Assembly (NCBI GenBank): GCA_021234155.1
Contig: JAJEKV010000003.1
Span: forward strand, 17,840,386-17,904,385
Origin: Isoetes taiwanensis
Lineage: Eukaryota; Streptophyta; Lycopodiopsida; Isoetales; Isoetaceae
Direction of reading: 5' to 3'
DNA: 64,000 bases
A program made the position numbers and the translations under genes. The notes below the pieces were generated by a model. The model was not told the origin of the DNA. It made no database searches and was given only the letters and a program-made list of their open reading frames with translations. Of the stretch, positions 1-12,559 are shown one piece after another; the first letter of the stretch is position 1; the number at the start of each line of letters is the position of its first letter.

Positions 1-3000
1 AGGAAGGGCTGCCTCGGGAACTTTTTTGGATCCCGCCTCCTGGGGTCCGGACCAGGGTATTTTTTAAGCGCCCTATATTTTTATAGGGCCAGAAACAACT
101 GGCTACTAACCATGTAGAATAAATAACTTGGCGTAGTTTGGTCTGGCGATATTTTGCACCTTCTTGCTAAGAATATCGCACCTTCTTGCTAAGATGGCGT
201 AACTGAACTGGCGCAACTATGATATTTTTATTTTGCTACATTAATAAATTGGCCACGAGCAAATTTGTGTTGGTTAAGATAGGAACATGCTTTAGTAGTG
301 AAAACACGACGTTGGCCACAACCACCTAGGCGTTTTCCCCAAATAATACGTTCAAATTGCTTTGGATCATAGTCCTTATCATCTGGAAATTCATAGCCTT
401 CATCAAGACCCTCAATTTGGCCTATGAAAGTGGACGTAGACGATGATATAATGATGCGCCGCTTTGTCCTTGATGCTGCAGGTCCCAAGAACTCGTTTAT
501 TCTCTTTTTGTGAAGCCCGCTCCATGCTGCATAAATTTGATGATTGGCATCAACAACTACTTTTACACATCTGAATAATTTTGCACAACTGAATAGGGTA
601 AAAACTAACCTGAATTGATGAAGCTAAAGCTTAGATTGTAGATGGGAATGGATCTCCATCTCAACCAAATTGTGAATACAAATCGGGCGTGCTCTACAAA
701 TGACAATAAAATATAATATTAAAATTATCATCCCATTCATATTCAGAGACTAACATCCCATTTATTTATATTTATATTCACATGAATAACGAAACAAATG
801 CATACGAGAAGAACAAGAAAAACACAGCCTCGACAGGGAAGAATAAACTAAACCTGTATGAAAGGGCGGTTTCGGATGCTAGCTTGGTCAAATTAAAAAA
901 TATATATGAAACCCTTAATCCTAGAGGACTATAAGTGGTGATTCTTAGATGGACATGTGGTCGAGATGTAATATGGCCACCCCCTTACCCATTAAAATTT
1001 ACCTTAGGTTCTAATTGGCTACCACGATAAGTTTTTTCCCACGTACAAAAAATCGAATTGGCCACACCCTGCACCTAGCCGAATTTAGTAAATATCGAAT
1101 TGGCTACTAAACGAGTAAAATGTACAAATTCGTGTTTTGAACTGGCTACTACCCTTCGGTCAGGGCATGAACGTATCCTACTCTGGCGTAGCCAACCATT
1201 TCTAAAAAAATATGAATGTGTGGCCAACTGGCCCGCCGGGGCCACTAAAAAATACCCTGGTCCGGACTCTCCCCTCTTGTGAGAGATCCCTGCAAGGTCC
1301 TGGCCTCGTTTGACTTGGGGGAGGGTGCCAGCTCGGTTGCCCCGCAACGGGCTGCCCCGACCGTTCTAATGCTAACCCTTTGACCTACACCTTCTTCAAA
1401 AATTCCAAAAATTGGGCTGTGTGCTGGAGATGAATTAGGAATCCAGCTAGCAAAAAAACAGAATTTATTTTCGTACAATGCATTAATTACGAATTTATGA
1501 ATGTCTTGCCACTGCAAAAGCGCCCCCCGACTTCTAATTGCCACATCGGGAAGAGGACAGGCCCAAACTCCGTTCCGCCAGTTTCCGTTGTTCACAAGCG
1601 TTCTCGGCCAAATTCGGCCAGTCCCAACTGCAGACCAAGACTTCGGCCCCAAAACGCAAAACCCTTCTAGAACCCGGCAACTCCACGGGGTTTACGTTTG
1701 GAGGCCCTCTCCTTGTCGGTCGGTAGGGACCTTTGTGCGTCGTGGTCTTGACGTGGAGTGGGGGTGTTGGCCTTGAGCGGGAACCCTAAAATCCCCCTAA
1801 GCCGCTTGCCCCGGAATTTCCTCTCCCCAAGGCCCTCGGGACGGACGGGCCACCTCCCTCTCCGGAATCACATTTGGCTCGCCAATGGACTCGAACATCG
1901 ACATTACCACGGGAACCAAGTTCCGCGGGCGAGGAAGACCACCTGACCTCCAAGAAGCGCCAAAGTAGCTCCGCGCCCATCACACTCGTAGTCAATTGGC
2001 CTAGGATGTGGATGCCGGATACTCTCGTGGAGGGCGTGAGTGTTTCTTTCTTTTGCAAAACCGACTTGTAACTTGCTCCCTAGGGTAATTTCGCCATTCC
2101 GGATGACTTGGCAGGGTCGATTTGCCATTCCGGAGCCTCTCCCCGTGCCCCGAATGACAAAACAACTGCGGTTTCTACAAGGCCAGGCCTCCGGGCGCCC
2201 AGCGGTTTGACAAGTTCTACCCTGGACCGATCTGAATCTTTTGGGCCTTCCCCAAGAGGGGCCCCGAATCGGAGGATCCAACGGTCCGGATAGGGGAACC
2301 GGGCTCCAGAGGGTGCTCAATAGCGTCATGGCCCCCCCGGGAGCCTCGCGGGGAAGGGCTGCCTCGGGGAACTTTTTTTGATCCCGCCTCCCGGGGTCCG
2401 GACTCTCCCCTCTTGTGAGGGATCCCTGCAAGGTCCTGGCCTCGTTTGACTCGGGAGGAGGGTGCCAGCTCGGTTGCCCCATAGCGGGCTGCCCCGACCG
2501 TTCTAATGCTAACCCTTTGACCTAGACCTTCTCCGAAAATTCCAAAAATTGGGCTGTGTGCTGGAGATGAAGTAGGAATCCAGCTGGCAAAAAATCAGAA
2601 TTTATTTTCGTACAATGCATTAATTACGAATTTATGAATGTCTTGCCACTGCAAAAGCGCCCACCGACTTCTAATTGCCACATCGGGAGGAGGACATGCC
2701 CAAACTCCGTTCCGCCGGGCCCGTCTGTTCAGATTTGCTCCGCGTTCACCGACGCGGCTTCGGCCAGTCCCAACTCCAACAGACCAAGACTCGGCCCCCA
2801 AAACGCAAACCCTTCTAGAACCTGGCAACTCACAGGGTTTATGTTTCGGAGCCCTCTCCTTGTCAGATTCGGCCGGGACCTTGCGCCGTGTCTTGACGTG
2901 GAGTGGGGGTGTTGATGCTAGAGCGGGGACCCTAAAATCCCCCCGGAAGCTGCTTGCCCCGAATTTCCTCTCCCCAAGGCCCTGGGGACGGACGGGCCAC

Positions 3001-6000
3001 CTCCCCTCTCCGGAACCACGATTTGGCTCTGCCAATGGACTCAGAACATCGACATTACCCTGGGGACCAAGTTCCGTGGCCAGAAGACCACCCGACCTCC
3101 AAGAAGCGCCAAAGTAGCTCACGTCCATGGCTTAGGATGTGGATGCCGGATACTCTCGTGGAGGGCGTGAGTGTTTCTTTCTTTTGCAAAACCGACCTTG
3201 TAACTTGCTCCCTAGGGTAATTTCATCATTCCGGACGACTTGGCAGGGTCGATTTGCCATTCCGGAGCCTCCCCGGTGCCCGAACGACAAAACACTGCGG
3301 TTTCTACAAGGCCAACCTCAGGATGCCCCGCGGTTTGACAAGCTCTACCGGACCGATCTGGAATCTTTTGGGCCTTCCCGAAGAGGGGCCCCGAACGGAG
3401 GATCCAACGGTCCGAATAGGGGACCTGGGGCTCCGGAGGGTGCTCAATAGCGTCTGGGCCCCGGGGAGCTCTGCCGGGAAGGGGCTGCCTCGGGAACTTT
3501 TTGCATCCCGCCTCACCCGGGTCCTGACTCTCCCCTCTTGTGAGGGATCCCCGCGCAAGGTCCCGCCTCGTTTGACTTGGGGAGGGTGCCACTCGGTGCC
3601 CACCTTAGCGGGCTGCCCCGACCGTTCTAATGCTAACCCTTTGACCTAGACCTTCTCCTAAAATTCCGAAAATTGGGCTGTGGCCGGAGATGAATTAGGA
3701 ATCCAGTGGCAAAAAATCAGAATTTATTTTAGCACAATGCATTAGTTACTTAATTTATGAATGTCTTGCCACCGCAAAAGCCCCGACTTCTAATTGCCAC
3801 ATGGGGAGGAAGACAGCCCAAACTTCTGTTCCGCCAGTTTCCCTTTGCTCAGCGTTCTCGGCCAGCGACTTCTCGGCAGTCCCCACCGCAATGACCAAGA
3901 CTCGCCCCCCAAAACGCAAAACCCTTCTAGAACCCGCAACTCCGCGGGGGTTTACGTTTGAGGCCCCTCTCCTTACAGATTCGGCCGGACCTTGCGTGCG
4001 TGACTTGGCGTGGAGTGGGGGTGTTGACGCCGTGAGCACGGACCCTAAAATCCTCCCTGAAGCTGCTTGCCCCGAATTTCCTCTCCCTAAGGCCCTGGGG
4101 GGCCGGACGGGCCACCTCCCTCTCCGGAATCTGCGATTTGGCTGTGCCAATGGACTCAGAACGTCGACATTGCCCTAGGGACCAAGTTCGTGGCGTAAGA
4201 CCAAACTCAGCCCCAAAACGAAAACCCTTCTAGAACCTCGGCAACTCACGAGTTTACGTTTGAGGGCCCTCTCCTTGTCGGTTCGGACCGACCTTGCCGT
4301 GTCTTGGCGTGGAGTGGGGGTGTTGACGCCTTGAGCGGGGACCCTAAAATCCCCCTAAGCTGCTTGCCCCGAATTTCCTCTCCCCAAGGCCACGGGGCCG
4401 GACCGGGCCACCTCCCTCTCCTCCGCCCAGCGATTTGGCTCGCCAATGGACTCGGAAACGTCGACATTACCCTGGGGACCAAGTTCCGTGGCCAGAAGAC
4501 CACCCTACCTCCAAGAAGCGCCAAAGTAGCTCACGTCCATCACACTCGTAGTCAATTGGCCTAGGATGTGGATGCCGGATACTCTCGTGGAGGGCGTGAG
4601 TGTTTCTTTCTTTTGCAAAACCGACCTTGTAACTTGCTCCCTAGGGTAATTTCGTCATTCCGGACGACTTGGCAGGGTCGATTTGCCATTCCGGAGCCTC
4701 CCCGGTGCCCGAACGACAAAACACTACGATTTCTACAAGGCCAACCTCAGGACGCCCCGCGGTTTGACAAGCTCTACCGGACCGATCTGGAATCTTTTGG
4801 GCCTTCCCGAAGAGGGGCCCCTGAACGGAGGATCCAACGGTCGGATAGGGGAACCGGGCTCCGGGAGGGTGCTCAATAGCGTGCGGCCCCCCGGGGGAGC
4901 TCTGCCAGGAAGGGCTGCCTCGGGAACTTTTTTGCATCCCGCCTCCTGGGGTCCGGACTCTCCCCTCTTGTGAGGGATCCCTGCAAGGTCCTGGCCTCGT
5001 TTGACTTGGGGGAGGGTGCCAGCTCGGTTGCCCCGCAACGGGTTGCCCCGACCGTTCTAATGCTAACCCTTTGACCTAGACCTTCTCCGAAAATTGGGTT
5101 GTGTGCTGCAGATGAATTAGGAATCCAGCTGGCAAAAAATCAGAATTTTTTTTCGTACAATGCATTAATTACGAATTTATGAATGTCTTGCCACTGCAAA
5201 AGCGCCCCCCGACTTCTAATTGCCACATCAGGAGGAGTACAGGCCCAAACTCCGTTCCGTTAGTTCCCGTTGCTCCGCGTTCTCGGCCGCAGCTTCTCGG
5301 CCAGGTCCCAACTGCAACAGACCAAGACTCAGCCCCCAAAATGCAAACCCTTGTAGAACCTGGCAACTCACAGGGTTTACGTTTCGGAGGCCCTCTCCTT
5401 GTCAGATTTTGGCCGGGACCTTGCGCCGTGTCTTGACGTGGAGTGGGGGTGTTGACGCTAGAGCGGGGACCCTAAAATCCCCCTGGAAGCTGCTTGCCCC
5501 GAATTTCCTCTCCCCAAGGCCCTGGGGACGGACGGGCCACCTCCCCTCTCCGGAACTGCGATTTGGCTCTGCCAATGGACTCAGAACGTCGACATTACCC
5601 TGGGGACCAAGTTCCGTGGCCGAAGACCAACCGACCTCCAAGAAGCGCCAAAGTAGCTCACGTCCATCACACTCGTAGTCAATTGGCCTAGGATGTGGAT
5701 GCCGGATACTCTCGTGGAGGGCGTGAGTGTTTCTTTCTTTTGCAAAACCGACCTTGTAACTTGCTCCCTAGGGTAATTTCGCCATTCCGGACGACTTGAC
5801 AGGGTCGATTTGACATTCCGGAGCCTCCCCGGTGCCCGAACGATAAAACACTGCGGTTTCTACAAGGCCGACCTCAGGACGCCCCGCGGTTTGACAAGTT
5901 CTACCGGACCGATCTGGAATCTTTTGGGCCTTCCCGAAGAGGGGCCCCTGAACGGAGGATCCAACAGTCGGATAGGGGAACCGGGCTCCGGGAGGGTGGT

Positions 6001-6690
6001 CATTAGCGTGCGACCCCCCGGGGGAGCGCTGTTAGGAAGGGCTGCCTCGGTAACTTTTTTGGATCCCGCCTCCTGGGGTCCGGACTCTCCCCTCTTGTGA
6101 GGGATCCCTGCAAGGTCTTGGCCTCGTTTGATTTGGGGGAGGGTGCCAGCTCGGTTGCCCCGCAACGGGTTAATGCTAACCCTTTGACTTAGACCTTCTC
6201 CGAAAATTCCGAAAATTCCGAAAATTGGGCTATGTGCTGGAGATGAATTAGGAATCCAGCTGGCAAAAAATCAGGATATATTTTCGTACAATGCATTAAT
6301 TACGAATTTATGAATGTCTTGCCACTGCAAAAGCGCCCCCCGACTTTTAATTGCCACATCGGGAGGAGGACATGCCCAAACTCCGTTCCGTCAGTTCCCG
6401 TTGCTCCGCATTCTCGGCCGCCGCTTTTCGGCCAGGTCCCAACTGCAACAGACCAAGACTCGGCCCCCAAAATGCAAACCCTTCTAGAACCTGGCAACTC
6501 GCAGGGTTTACGTTTCGGAGGCCCTCTCCTTGTCAGATTCGGCCGGGACCTTGCGCCGTGTCTTGACGTGGAGTGGGGGTGTTGACGCCAGAGCGGAGAC
6601 CCTAAAATACCCCCGGAAGCTTCTTGCCCCGAAAGTCCTCTCCCCAAGGCCCTGGGGACGGACGGGCGATCTCCCCTCTCCGGAACCAGG
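1..6690. repeat. GC-rich tandem array, unit about 1.13 kb, at least five copies
   Basis: The same landmark (GAATTTATGAATGTCTTGCC or a close variant) recurs at about 1491, 2628, 3751, 5173 and 6304, giving periods of 1137, 1123, 1422 and 1131 bp. The whole unit between landmarks is repeated with scattered substitutions and small indels. The long 1422-bp copy contains an internal duplication of roughly 290 bp (about 4195-4490). The array runs off the left edge and stops abruptly near 6690. Open frames occur on both strands in every copy, but they shift frame between copies and match no family I know, so I treat the array as non-coding satellite-like DNA. A decayed gene-family tandem or spacer repeat is the alternative. 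Confidence 0.85.
53..1259. mobile_element. Non-autonomous hAT-type DNA transposon
   Basis: The 1207-bp insert splits one unit of the tandem array. Its ends are inverted repeats starting CAGGGTATTTTTTA and ending TAAAAAATACCCTG. It is flanked by a perfect 8-bp duplication GTCCGGAC at 45-52 and 1260-1267, and uninterrupted copies of the array carry this 8-mer once. An 8-bp duplication with CAGGG ends is the hAT signature. Inside, short motifs of the form TTGGCTACTA or TTGGCCAC recur in both orientations near both ends, like hAT subterminal binding sites. No transposase domain is present; a minus-strand frame at 228-488 (86 codons) matches nothing I recognise. Confidence 0.85.
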
Positions 6691-6930
6691 TCGCATGTTT
6701 GAGACACACGTCATGTTTGAACCTAGTTAACATGTTTGATGTAAGTGGCATATTTTAGCCACGTGTAATGTGAGCCTAGGTGGCAACATATTGTGACGTC
6801 ATGTGTTGTATTTTTTTCTCTACTTTATGTGGCATATATTTGATCTTCTATTGGAGCCTAGGTGGCATGTTCTAGTCTAGGGGCAATGCTTGAGCCTATG
6901 TGGCTTCTTTGAGCCCATGTTCCACCCGTT
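6690..6930. repeat. Degenerate repeats, possible left subterminal region of the CACTA-like element
   Basis: The array sequence breaks off near 6690 and is replaced by short degenerate repeats built on GAGCCTAGGTGGCA and CATGTTTGA (about 6700-6910), with TGACGTCATGTG at about 6795. Clusters of short repeats next to the ends are typical of CACTA elements. I did not find a clear CACTA terminus, so the left boundary is uncertain. Confidence 0.4.
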
Positions 6931-7115
6931 CTTTATTCCTCCGATATAATGTATACCAAAAGGGGAGGGAGGGGGAGAGAGAGAAAAAGAATTGAATTGA
7001 ATGGGTTTTTATTGCACACGAAGACCAATAGACATAGCCTATCAGAAGGATTGCACTGAGGATGTGCATAATATTTGACATATAGAATTTAATGATCGTC
7101 TCCTCTAGGTGCTAA

Positions 7116-10100
7116 CTAGGAGTCGTCATTGTTAGCATTGCCAATATTTGTATTAAAATGCCTGAAGTACATCTGTATTTCGTGGAATTGCTCTGGTGTA
7201 AGATGCCGCATGAGAGCTGGTGGTCCAACCTCTTGATGCTCATTTTCTGGTGAGTTTGAATGCCTTGATCTGCCAGAGGGCTCTTCAGACGTTATTGACT
7301 CCTCTAGCACAACACCTTGGAATACTGGGCGTCCCCTCGGTGTAGTTTGTATGATAAACCACCATGTTGGGTCTTGTCGATCGGTAAAGAAAAAAATCTG
7401 GTCAAAGAAGCTGGACGTGAGATTGATATTGATGGTCTGAATTTTGAAGTGGATATGTATATGTGTGTACCTATTCACAGTTGTCTGGAAGGACAAGCGT
7501 CTCACTACCAGGGTACATCTTGCTAGAGTTGACAGCAAAAAAGCCAATCACATGTGGCTTCCTGACGATTACGATCGGCAACACTTGATTGAAACTCTAT
7601 CATGAATGATGCCATGACTCCGCAGTCACAAGTCTTCCTGTGTATGTCAAGAGAACTCACACGATAGTGGGTCCCATGCCACCATATCGAGGAGTAAGAT
7701 ATATACTGTCAAAAGTACCATTAATGTCAATAGATACAATAACATCAAAAGAAAATACTTGATTTCGACATCAACATAATTTGTTGCAACTACCTTTTTC
7801 ATGACACCTTGTGCGTATTAGCTGTAATATACTCCCCCTTGTAATATGCATCGGTCAAAGCCTGTAGTACCCATTGTCTTTCCATCTTGTCCGGCAAGGG
7901 TTCATATCCATCAGGGTACGGGGCTCGTCTATTATGTTGTCTCCATTCATGCCTCTTCTCTTCCATTTCTTCCTTTGCGTTCTCATAACGAGCAATCCAT
8001 TTTGCCATTGGTGCCGAATTGTAAAGAAGAAATTGATTAACCTTATTGATCATATCAGGCGGAAATGACTTCTGCATACCATTGCCTTCTGCCACTACCC
8101 CCACAATCTTCTCGTCCCCTTGATCACTCCATAAGCGAGGTGCATCTGGATGTATGGCGGAAATATATTCTGTCATATAGAAAAGTGACTCTTTCAGTTT
8201 CCATCCCTCTCGCCATACTACCTTCGGGACGTGCTCTTTGACGCACCATATCCTTCAATACCTTCATAAACCTTTCCAAGAAAAACATCCATCTCGCATG
8301 TGCAGTTCCCGCGAGCTCCACTTCCTCAATAAGATGTACCAAAAGATGGGTTTGACTGTCAAGAAAGCTCGTAGGAAACTCCTTCTCCAACAAGCAACAT
8401 GCCTCTGCCATTTTCACTTTCATCTCTTCAATTTCGTCTTTCGGTATAGTTTTTTTACACATCCACCTATGAGGTCCCAAAAAAAAAAAAAAAAAAAAAA
8501 AACAAAAAAACAGCCACAAATAAAATAGACGGGGGACCACTAAATCAACGCGGGTAACAACCTTATGACCTTTGATAGGGCACTTATTGCCTCCTTGTCT
8601 AAAACTCCCCTAAAGATCAGGGGCATGAAGAACTGCATGATCCAAACACCAAATATAAGTATGGGTTACATTTAATAGTAGTGCATATATGTGGACTTCA
8701 ATTGCTTACATGCAAGAACTTATGCCAGTCATGGGACTTTAAACCAGTCAGCTCCCCAGTACTTGTGAATGCGGTTCGCAATGATTGCATATAACCAGTT
8801 GGTGTTCTAAGGGCCCTTAAATCACCATAAATAGCTCGATGGTCAGCCCTAGCAATAACCCATTTTGCCGGAGGAAGTGGTTGCCCTTCACCTCGGATCC
8901 ATGCCTCTTTCTTTGTATTACTTACCTTAAGGTCCATCCTGGCATTTGTTGTGTCTTTTTGACCAAATACATGCTTCCATAAAGAGTTTCCCACGTTCTT
9001 GAAGATATGCATCGGGTCTAAAAGGTGTTGAATCAATAGGTCGGTCCAATATGGTAGTCTATAAAAAACAGACTTCCTTTTCATATTGGCAGTAAAGACT
9101 TCCTCCTCCGCGGCTTCCTCGCCACTACTGTATAATTCCTCATCCTCCCTGTCTAGGTCGGCTACGACTTCCCTCATTCGCAGTGTGCCCCCTCGGGATT
9201 TCCCCTTCTTGGATTTTCCCCTCTTGCGGCAAATACTTCCTAAAACCCTCAGATACTACTTTCTTGGATGCTTAGAGTGACGGTCTGCTGCAACTTTTTC
9301 CCACATATCATGCAAGGGAAGTGTCCCGATGTCTTAAACCCAGAACACTCGGGAAGCCCAGGAAAGTCATGCATAGTCCACAATAGTATACCTCTAAGAT
9401 TAAAAACGTCATTTTTATGTGCATCGTAGACCTGAATACATGTTCCACAAAGGCGCGAACTCATCCACAATTTCTTAGGTACACATCTAAATTACTTGGT
9501 TTTTCTTCCCGTAAAAAAGTCATAATAATGTGCCCACTCTTCATCAACAACCATGGGGTATGTTGTAGTTCACTATCATCACCGCCATGTAGACCATGCA
9601 ATCGATTGTGTACCATATGGGTTTACGCCATCGGTGGCCAGCCCAAACGCACGCGTTACGTGGTTCTTTTCCAAAGTCGGCCATGTCGCATCGACATGCT
9701 TCCAAGCCGCACCGCCGCCGGGACTCGCATCACATCATCACTAGATGCATGTGTAGCCGTGAAGTCCATTAGGCTAGCCAATGTCTTGCAACGGAACATC
9801 AACTTTAACCTATATAATATATTAGAATAAATTATAGGCAACATATAAGTACTGAAAATAAGTGAATCTACAACTATTTGTAAGAAGTGGTGATACATAT
9901 ACCTTGGGATTATTGGAAAGTATCGAATAACCTTCCAGGTAATTGTTTTTTCCCTTTAGCTCATTCCTGTATCTCTGTTCATTACATACGAGACAATGAG
10001 TGGACTTTTCATGCTCGGCAGGGGGATAGAAGATCATACAATCATTTGGACATGCATGTATGACTTTATAACCAAGGCCGGTCGCCTGAATCATTTTCTT

Positions 10101-10727
10101 AACTTGAGATCTGTCGGTAGGCATATTGTTCTTCTCTGGAAGGATCTTCTCGCAATAACCTCGCATCTAAGAGTGGTAAGATAAAAGATGGAGATGGTGG
10201 TAAGATAGAAAGACTTGATAAGTATGTCACCTCAATAGAGCAGAGACACTTGCATTGCTCCACTTGAACTTGGTTTGGAGATTGAGAATTAGCAGGCATG
10301 CCGACAAACGAGAGGTTCGAGACGCAGGAAATAACTGCGTTTCTGCTTCGATAACAATAGGGTCATCGTCAGTACGACCAATCCTCGAAGGGTATCCCAC
10401 ATCTTCGACCATGTCCTCTCCACCACCATCCTCGACATCATCTAAATCAATATCAGGTAATTCTTGAAGAGCGTGCAACATATCGAGCATCGGCTCGTCA
10501 CAAAAGACTTCGTTCTCGGGTTCGTCAATAGTTTCATCCTCTTCATATTGATCGTATGCAATATCTTCGTATTGGTGCGCGCTGGCTTGAAATTCACGAC
10601 GATAGATTTCCCTTTGGCTGTAACTTAGAACTAATGGATCGGGATGGAGATCGCTCTGAATGAGTTCATTAAACAGGAGTAATGTATTAAACATCATGTC
10701 AAATAATGTAATAAGTATAAAATACAT
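7116..10727 (-). pseudogene. CACTA (En/Spm) transposase, tnp2 type, decayed or multi-intron
   Basis: Several minus-strand reading frames follow the order expected for a CACTA tnp2 transposase. An acidic N-terminal part lies at 10230-10690. Next comes the motif IHACPNDC with a downstream CLVC at about 9960-10100, then FNLRGILLWTMHDFPG and FPCMIC at 9290-9420. LPYWTDL and DPMHIFKNVGNSLW lie at about 8960-9070. A DUF4218-like C-terminal part is at 7800-8480, and a DUF4216-like segment around 7315-7430. Such proteins cut and rejoin element ends. Frames are separated by stretches that may be introns, including a 24-A run at 8479-8502, so the gene may be multi-exon, decayed, or both. It lies downstream of the SET gene on the same strand. 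Confidence 0.8.
8479..8502. repeat. Poly(A) tract
   Basis: Uninterrupted run of 24 A followed by C and seven more A. It lies between two conserved transposase segments, so it is probably intronic on the minus strand (a T-run there). A similar 22-A run at 11698-11719 lies just inside an intron of the neighbouring SET gene. Confidence 0.9.
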
Positions 10728-10816
10728 ACAACCATCTGCATAGACTCACGAATGACAAAAAACATATTTAAAAAAAAAAATGCTCTTTATTCCTTTTTTT
10801 TTTTAGTACAACAATA

Positions 10817-12444
10817 CTATTGTTCCATCTCAAATGGGAGAGGTCTATCATAGCGATAGTTGATGAATAACTCATCTCCAATGTTTATGCTTTTAATAGC
10901 ACACACCATGATAAATCTGCCTTTTACATATCTTGTAAAAAAATCTTCCTCCCCTCCTTGACACTCTAAAAATTCACAATTGCATCGCTCACGGTTGTCA
11001 ATAGAACTGTTGATGAACCCTGCAATATTGCCATGAACCCCTGGCCGACCATCAATAAACTTCAACTCCTCATCACATGCCCCCACAGCTACCGACGCAG
11101 TATTGGAATTCATTCCATAAATCCTCATACGCCAAGCATATTTAGTCAAAGTTTGCCAAGTTTTCCAATCGTACTCGGGACCTGCATATGGCATTAATGG
11201 AATGTGGGTTCATCGCTCCACTTCTATACGCGTGCCGGAGATAAGGCCGAATCCAGCTTCTGGACAAATGCGGCTCCGCATAATGATGTATCTTCTTCCC
11301 CAATAAGCAAATTCTTGATCCATAGGAATAGGTAAGTCTACTGGCCACAAGCCAAATGTCTTGCGGCCTCTAACAAAGGGTCGGACTAATCTTTGCAATT
11401 CTTCAGGAATTTCACGCTCGGGCAGTGATGCCAAGCGTTCTTGGGAAATGTGCGACACATGCAATGTTCTCATGATTGTAGCCCTTCGTGTTCTTTCACG
11501 CAGGGGAACACTCAACGTTGAGCGGCACCCATCCACATTATTGATGAATCGGGTTACTGCTTCGGTTTCATATGCCTCTATGGTCAACATTAAACCAAAA
11601 TCCACATCTAGTTTGGAGGAGACATCAGCATCATCTACCTACATATTTAGATATCATAAACATCTTGAATATATACTTGAACTGGGAGAGATACCCCAAA
11701 AAAAAAAAAAAAAAAAAAATAATCATTGTATACCAACCTGATATCCATGACGAGCATCAGATCTGGTGGGTTGTTCAAATGTACCAAATCTTATCAGATG
11801 GTCTTCAACAACCGTTCTAAGTCGCCTCTTTAGCCCCATACATCTTTTACAATCGCAAACTATTTTGTCCCTCTGCCAATTACAAAAGGTAAGTACTATA
11901 TACTGCACAATAGTTTGAACGGCTGTGATAGATACAATATGGTAGTATAAACCCTAAACCCTAAACCCTAAATGGACAGAATTGGGCCCGGACACCTAGT
12001 CCTCTCCACTCAAGGTGAAGCCGACCACGCCCTTTCCCGAGTATGACCCTTATATAAGTTTCAATTGCAACTAAGATTTTGGAGACGCGCTAGCCCCGAT
12101 ACATAGAGTCCCCTCCACTCAAGGTGAAGTCGACATATGACCTTGACTATGTGACACCTCAATTTTGTAATCTACATTGTACTCAGAAAGGTATGAAGGT
12201 GAGTTTGGGCCCGGCGCACCTGGTCCTCTCCACTCAAGGTGGAGGCGACCGTGTCCTTGACCAAAACACCTGCATTTTTTTTACTACTCGCAGTACACGT
12301 CCTCTCCTAGTTTATATATGTCTAGGCTATTAAATACAAGAATCAGTCACTTACATGTGATGGTTCCGCATATCCAGCCTCCTCTGGTCCCAAGACAGCA
12401 TCAATCTGTCTCCTGGCCATCTCCTGGTGACCATGGCGATCCAT
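10817..12444 (-). CDS. Transposon-associated SET-domain protein with N-terminal transposase-associated segment
   Basis: I propose three exons: 12355-12444 (ATG at 12444; donor GTAAGT), 11738-11872 and 10817-11638. All junctions are in phase 0, giving 349 codons including stop. Exon 2 encodes a CxCxxC cluster (CDCKRC) followed by TVVEDHLIRFG, resembling the transposase-associated domain found at the N-terminus of tnp2 transposases. Exon 3 encodes a SET-like domain: GFGLISG (SET-I, near 11240), GNIAGFINSS with a following NCEF (near 11000), and AIKSINIGDELFINY (near 10870). SET domains methylate protein lysines, usually on histones. One in-frame TGA at 11210-11212 interrupts the frame. A minus-strand AATAAA lies just past the stop. 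The tnp2 gene begins about 90 bp downstream on the same strand. Confidence 0.65.
11949..11973 (+). repeat. Interstitial telomere-type repeat
   Basis: About three and a half copies of the plant telomere unit CCCTAAA, inside the putative first intron of the SET gene. Too short for telomere function. It may be a repair scar or a telobox-like regulatory site. Confidence 0.9.
11980..12270. repeat. Intronic tandem repeats, spacing about 110 bp
   Basis: Three degenerate copies centred on CCTCTCCACTCAAGGTG(A/G)AG occur near 12001, 12110 and 12225, two of them preceded by GGGCCCGG. All lie in the first intron of the SET gene. Confidence 0.75.
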
Positions 12445-12559
12445 GTAGGGCAGGAACAAGTATAAGATCTGGTTAAGAAGAAGAATACCAAAGGCGCTAG
12501 GCTGGAAGAGGAGTGAAAGAAAATGACAATGAAGGCCGAGAAAGGGCTCCTTATATAGA

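Noticed and set aside
228-6730. Dozens of open frames of 60-190 codons on both strands in the tandem array
   Set aside because: They shift frame between repeat copies, overlap on both strands and carry no known motif; GC-rich repeat DNA is enough to explain them.
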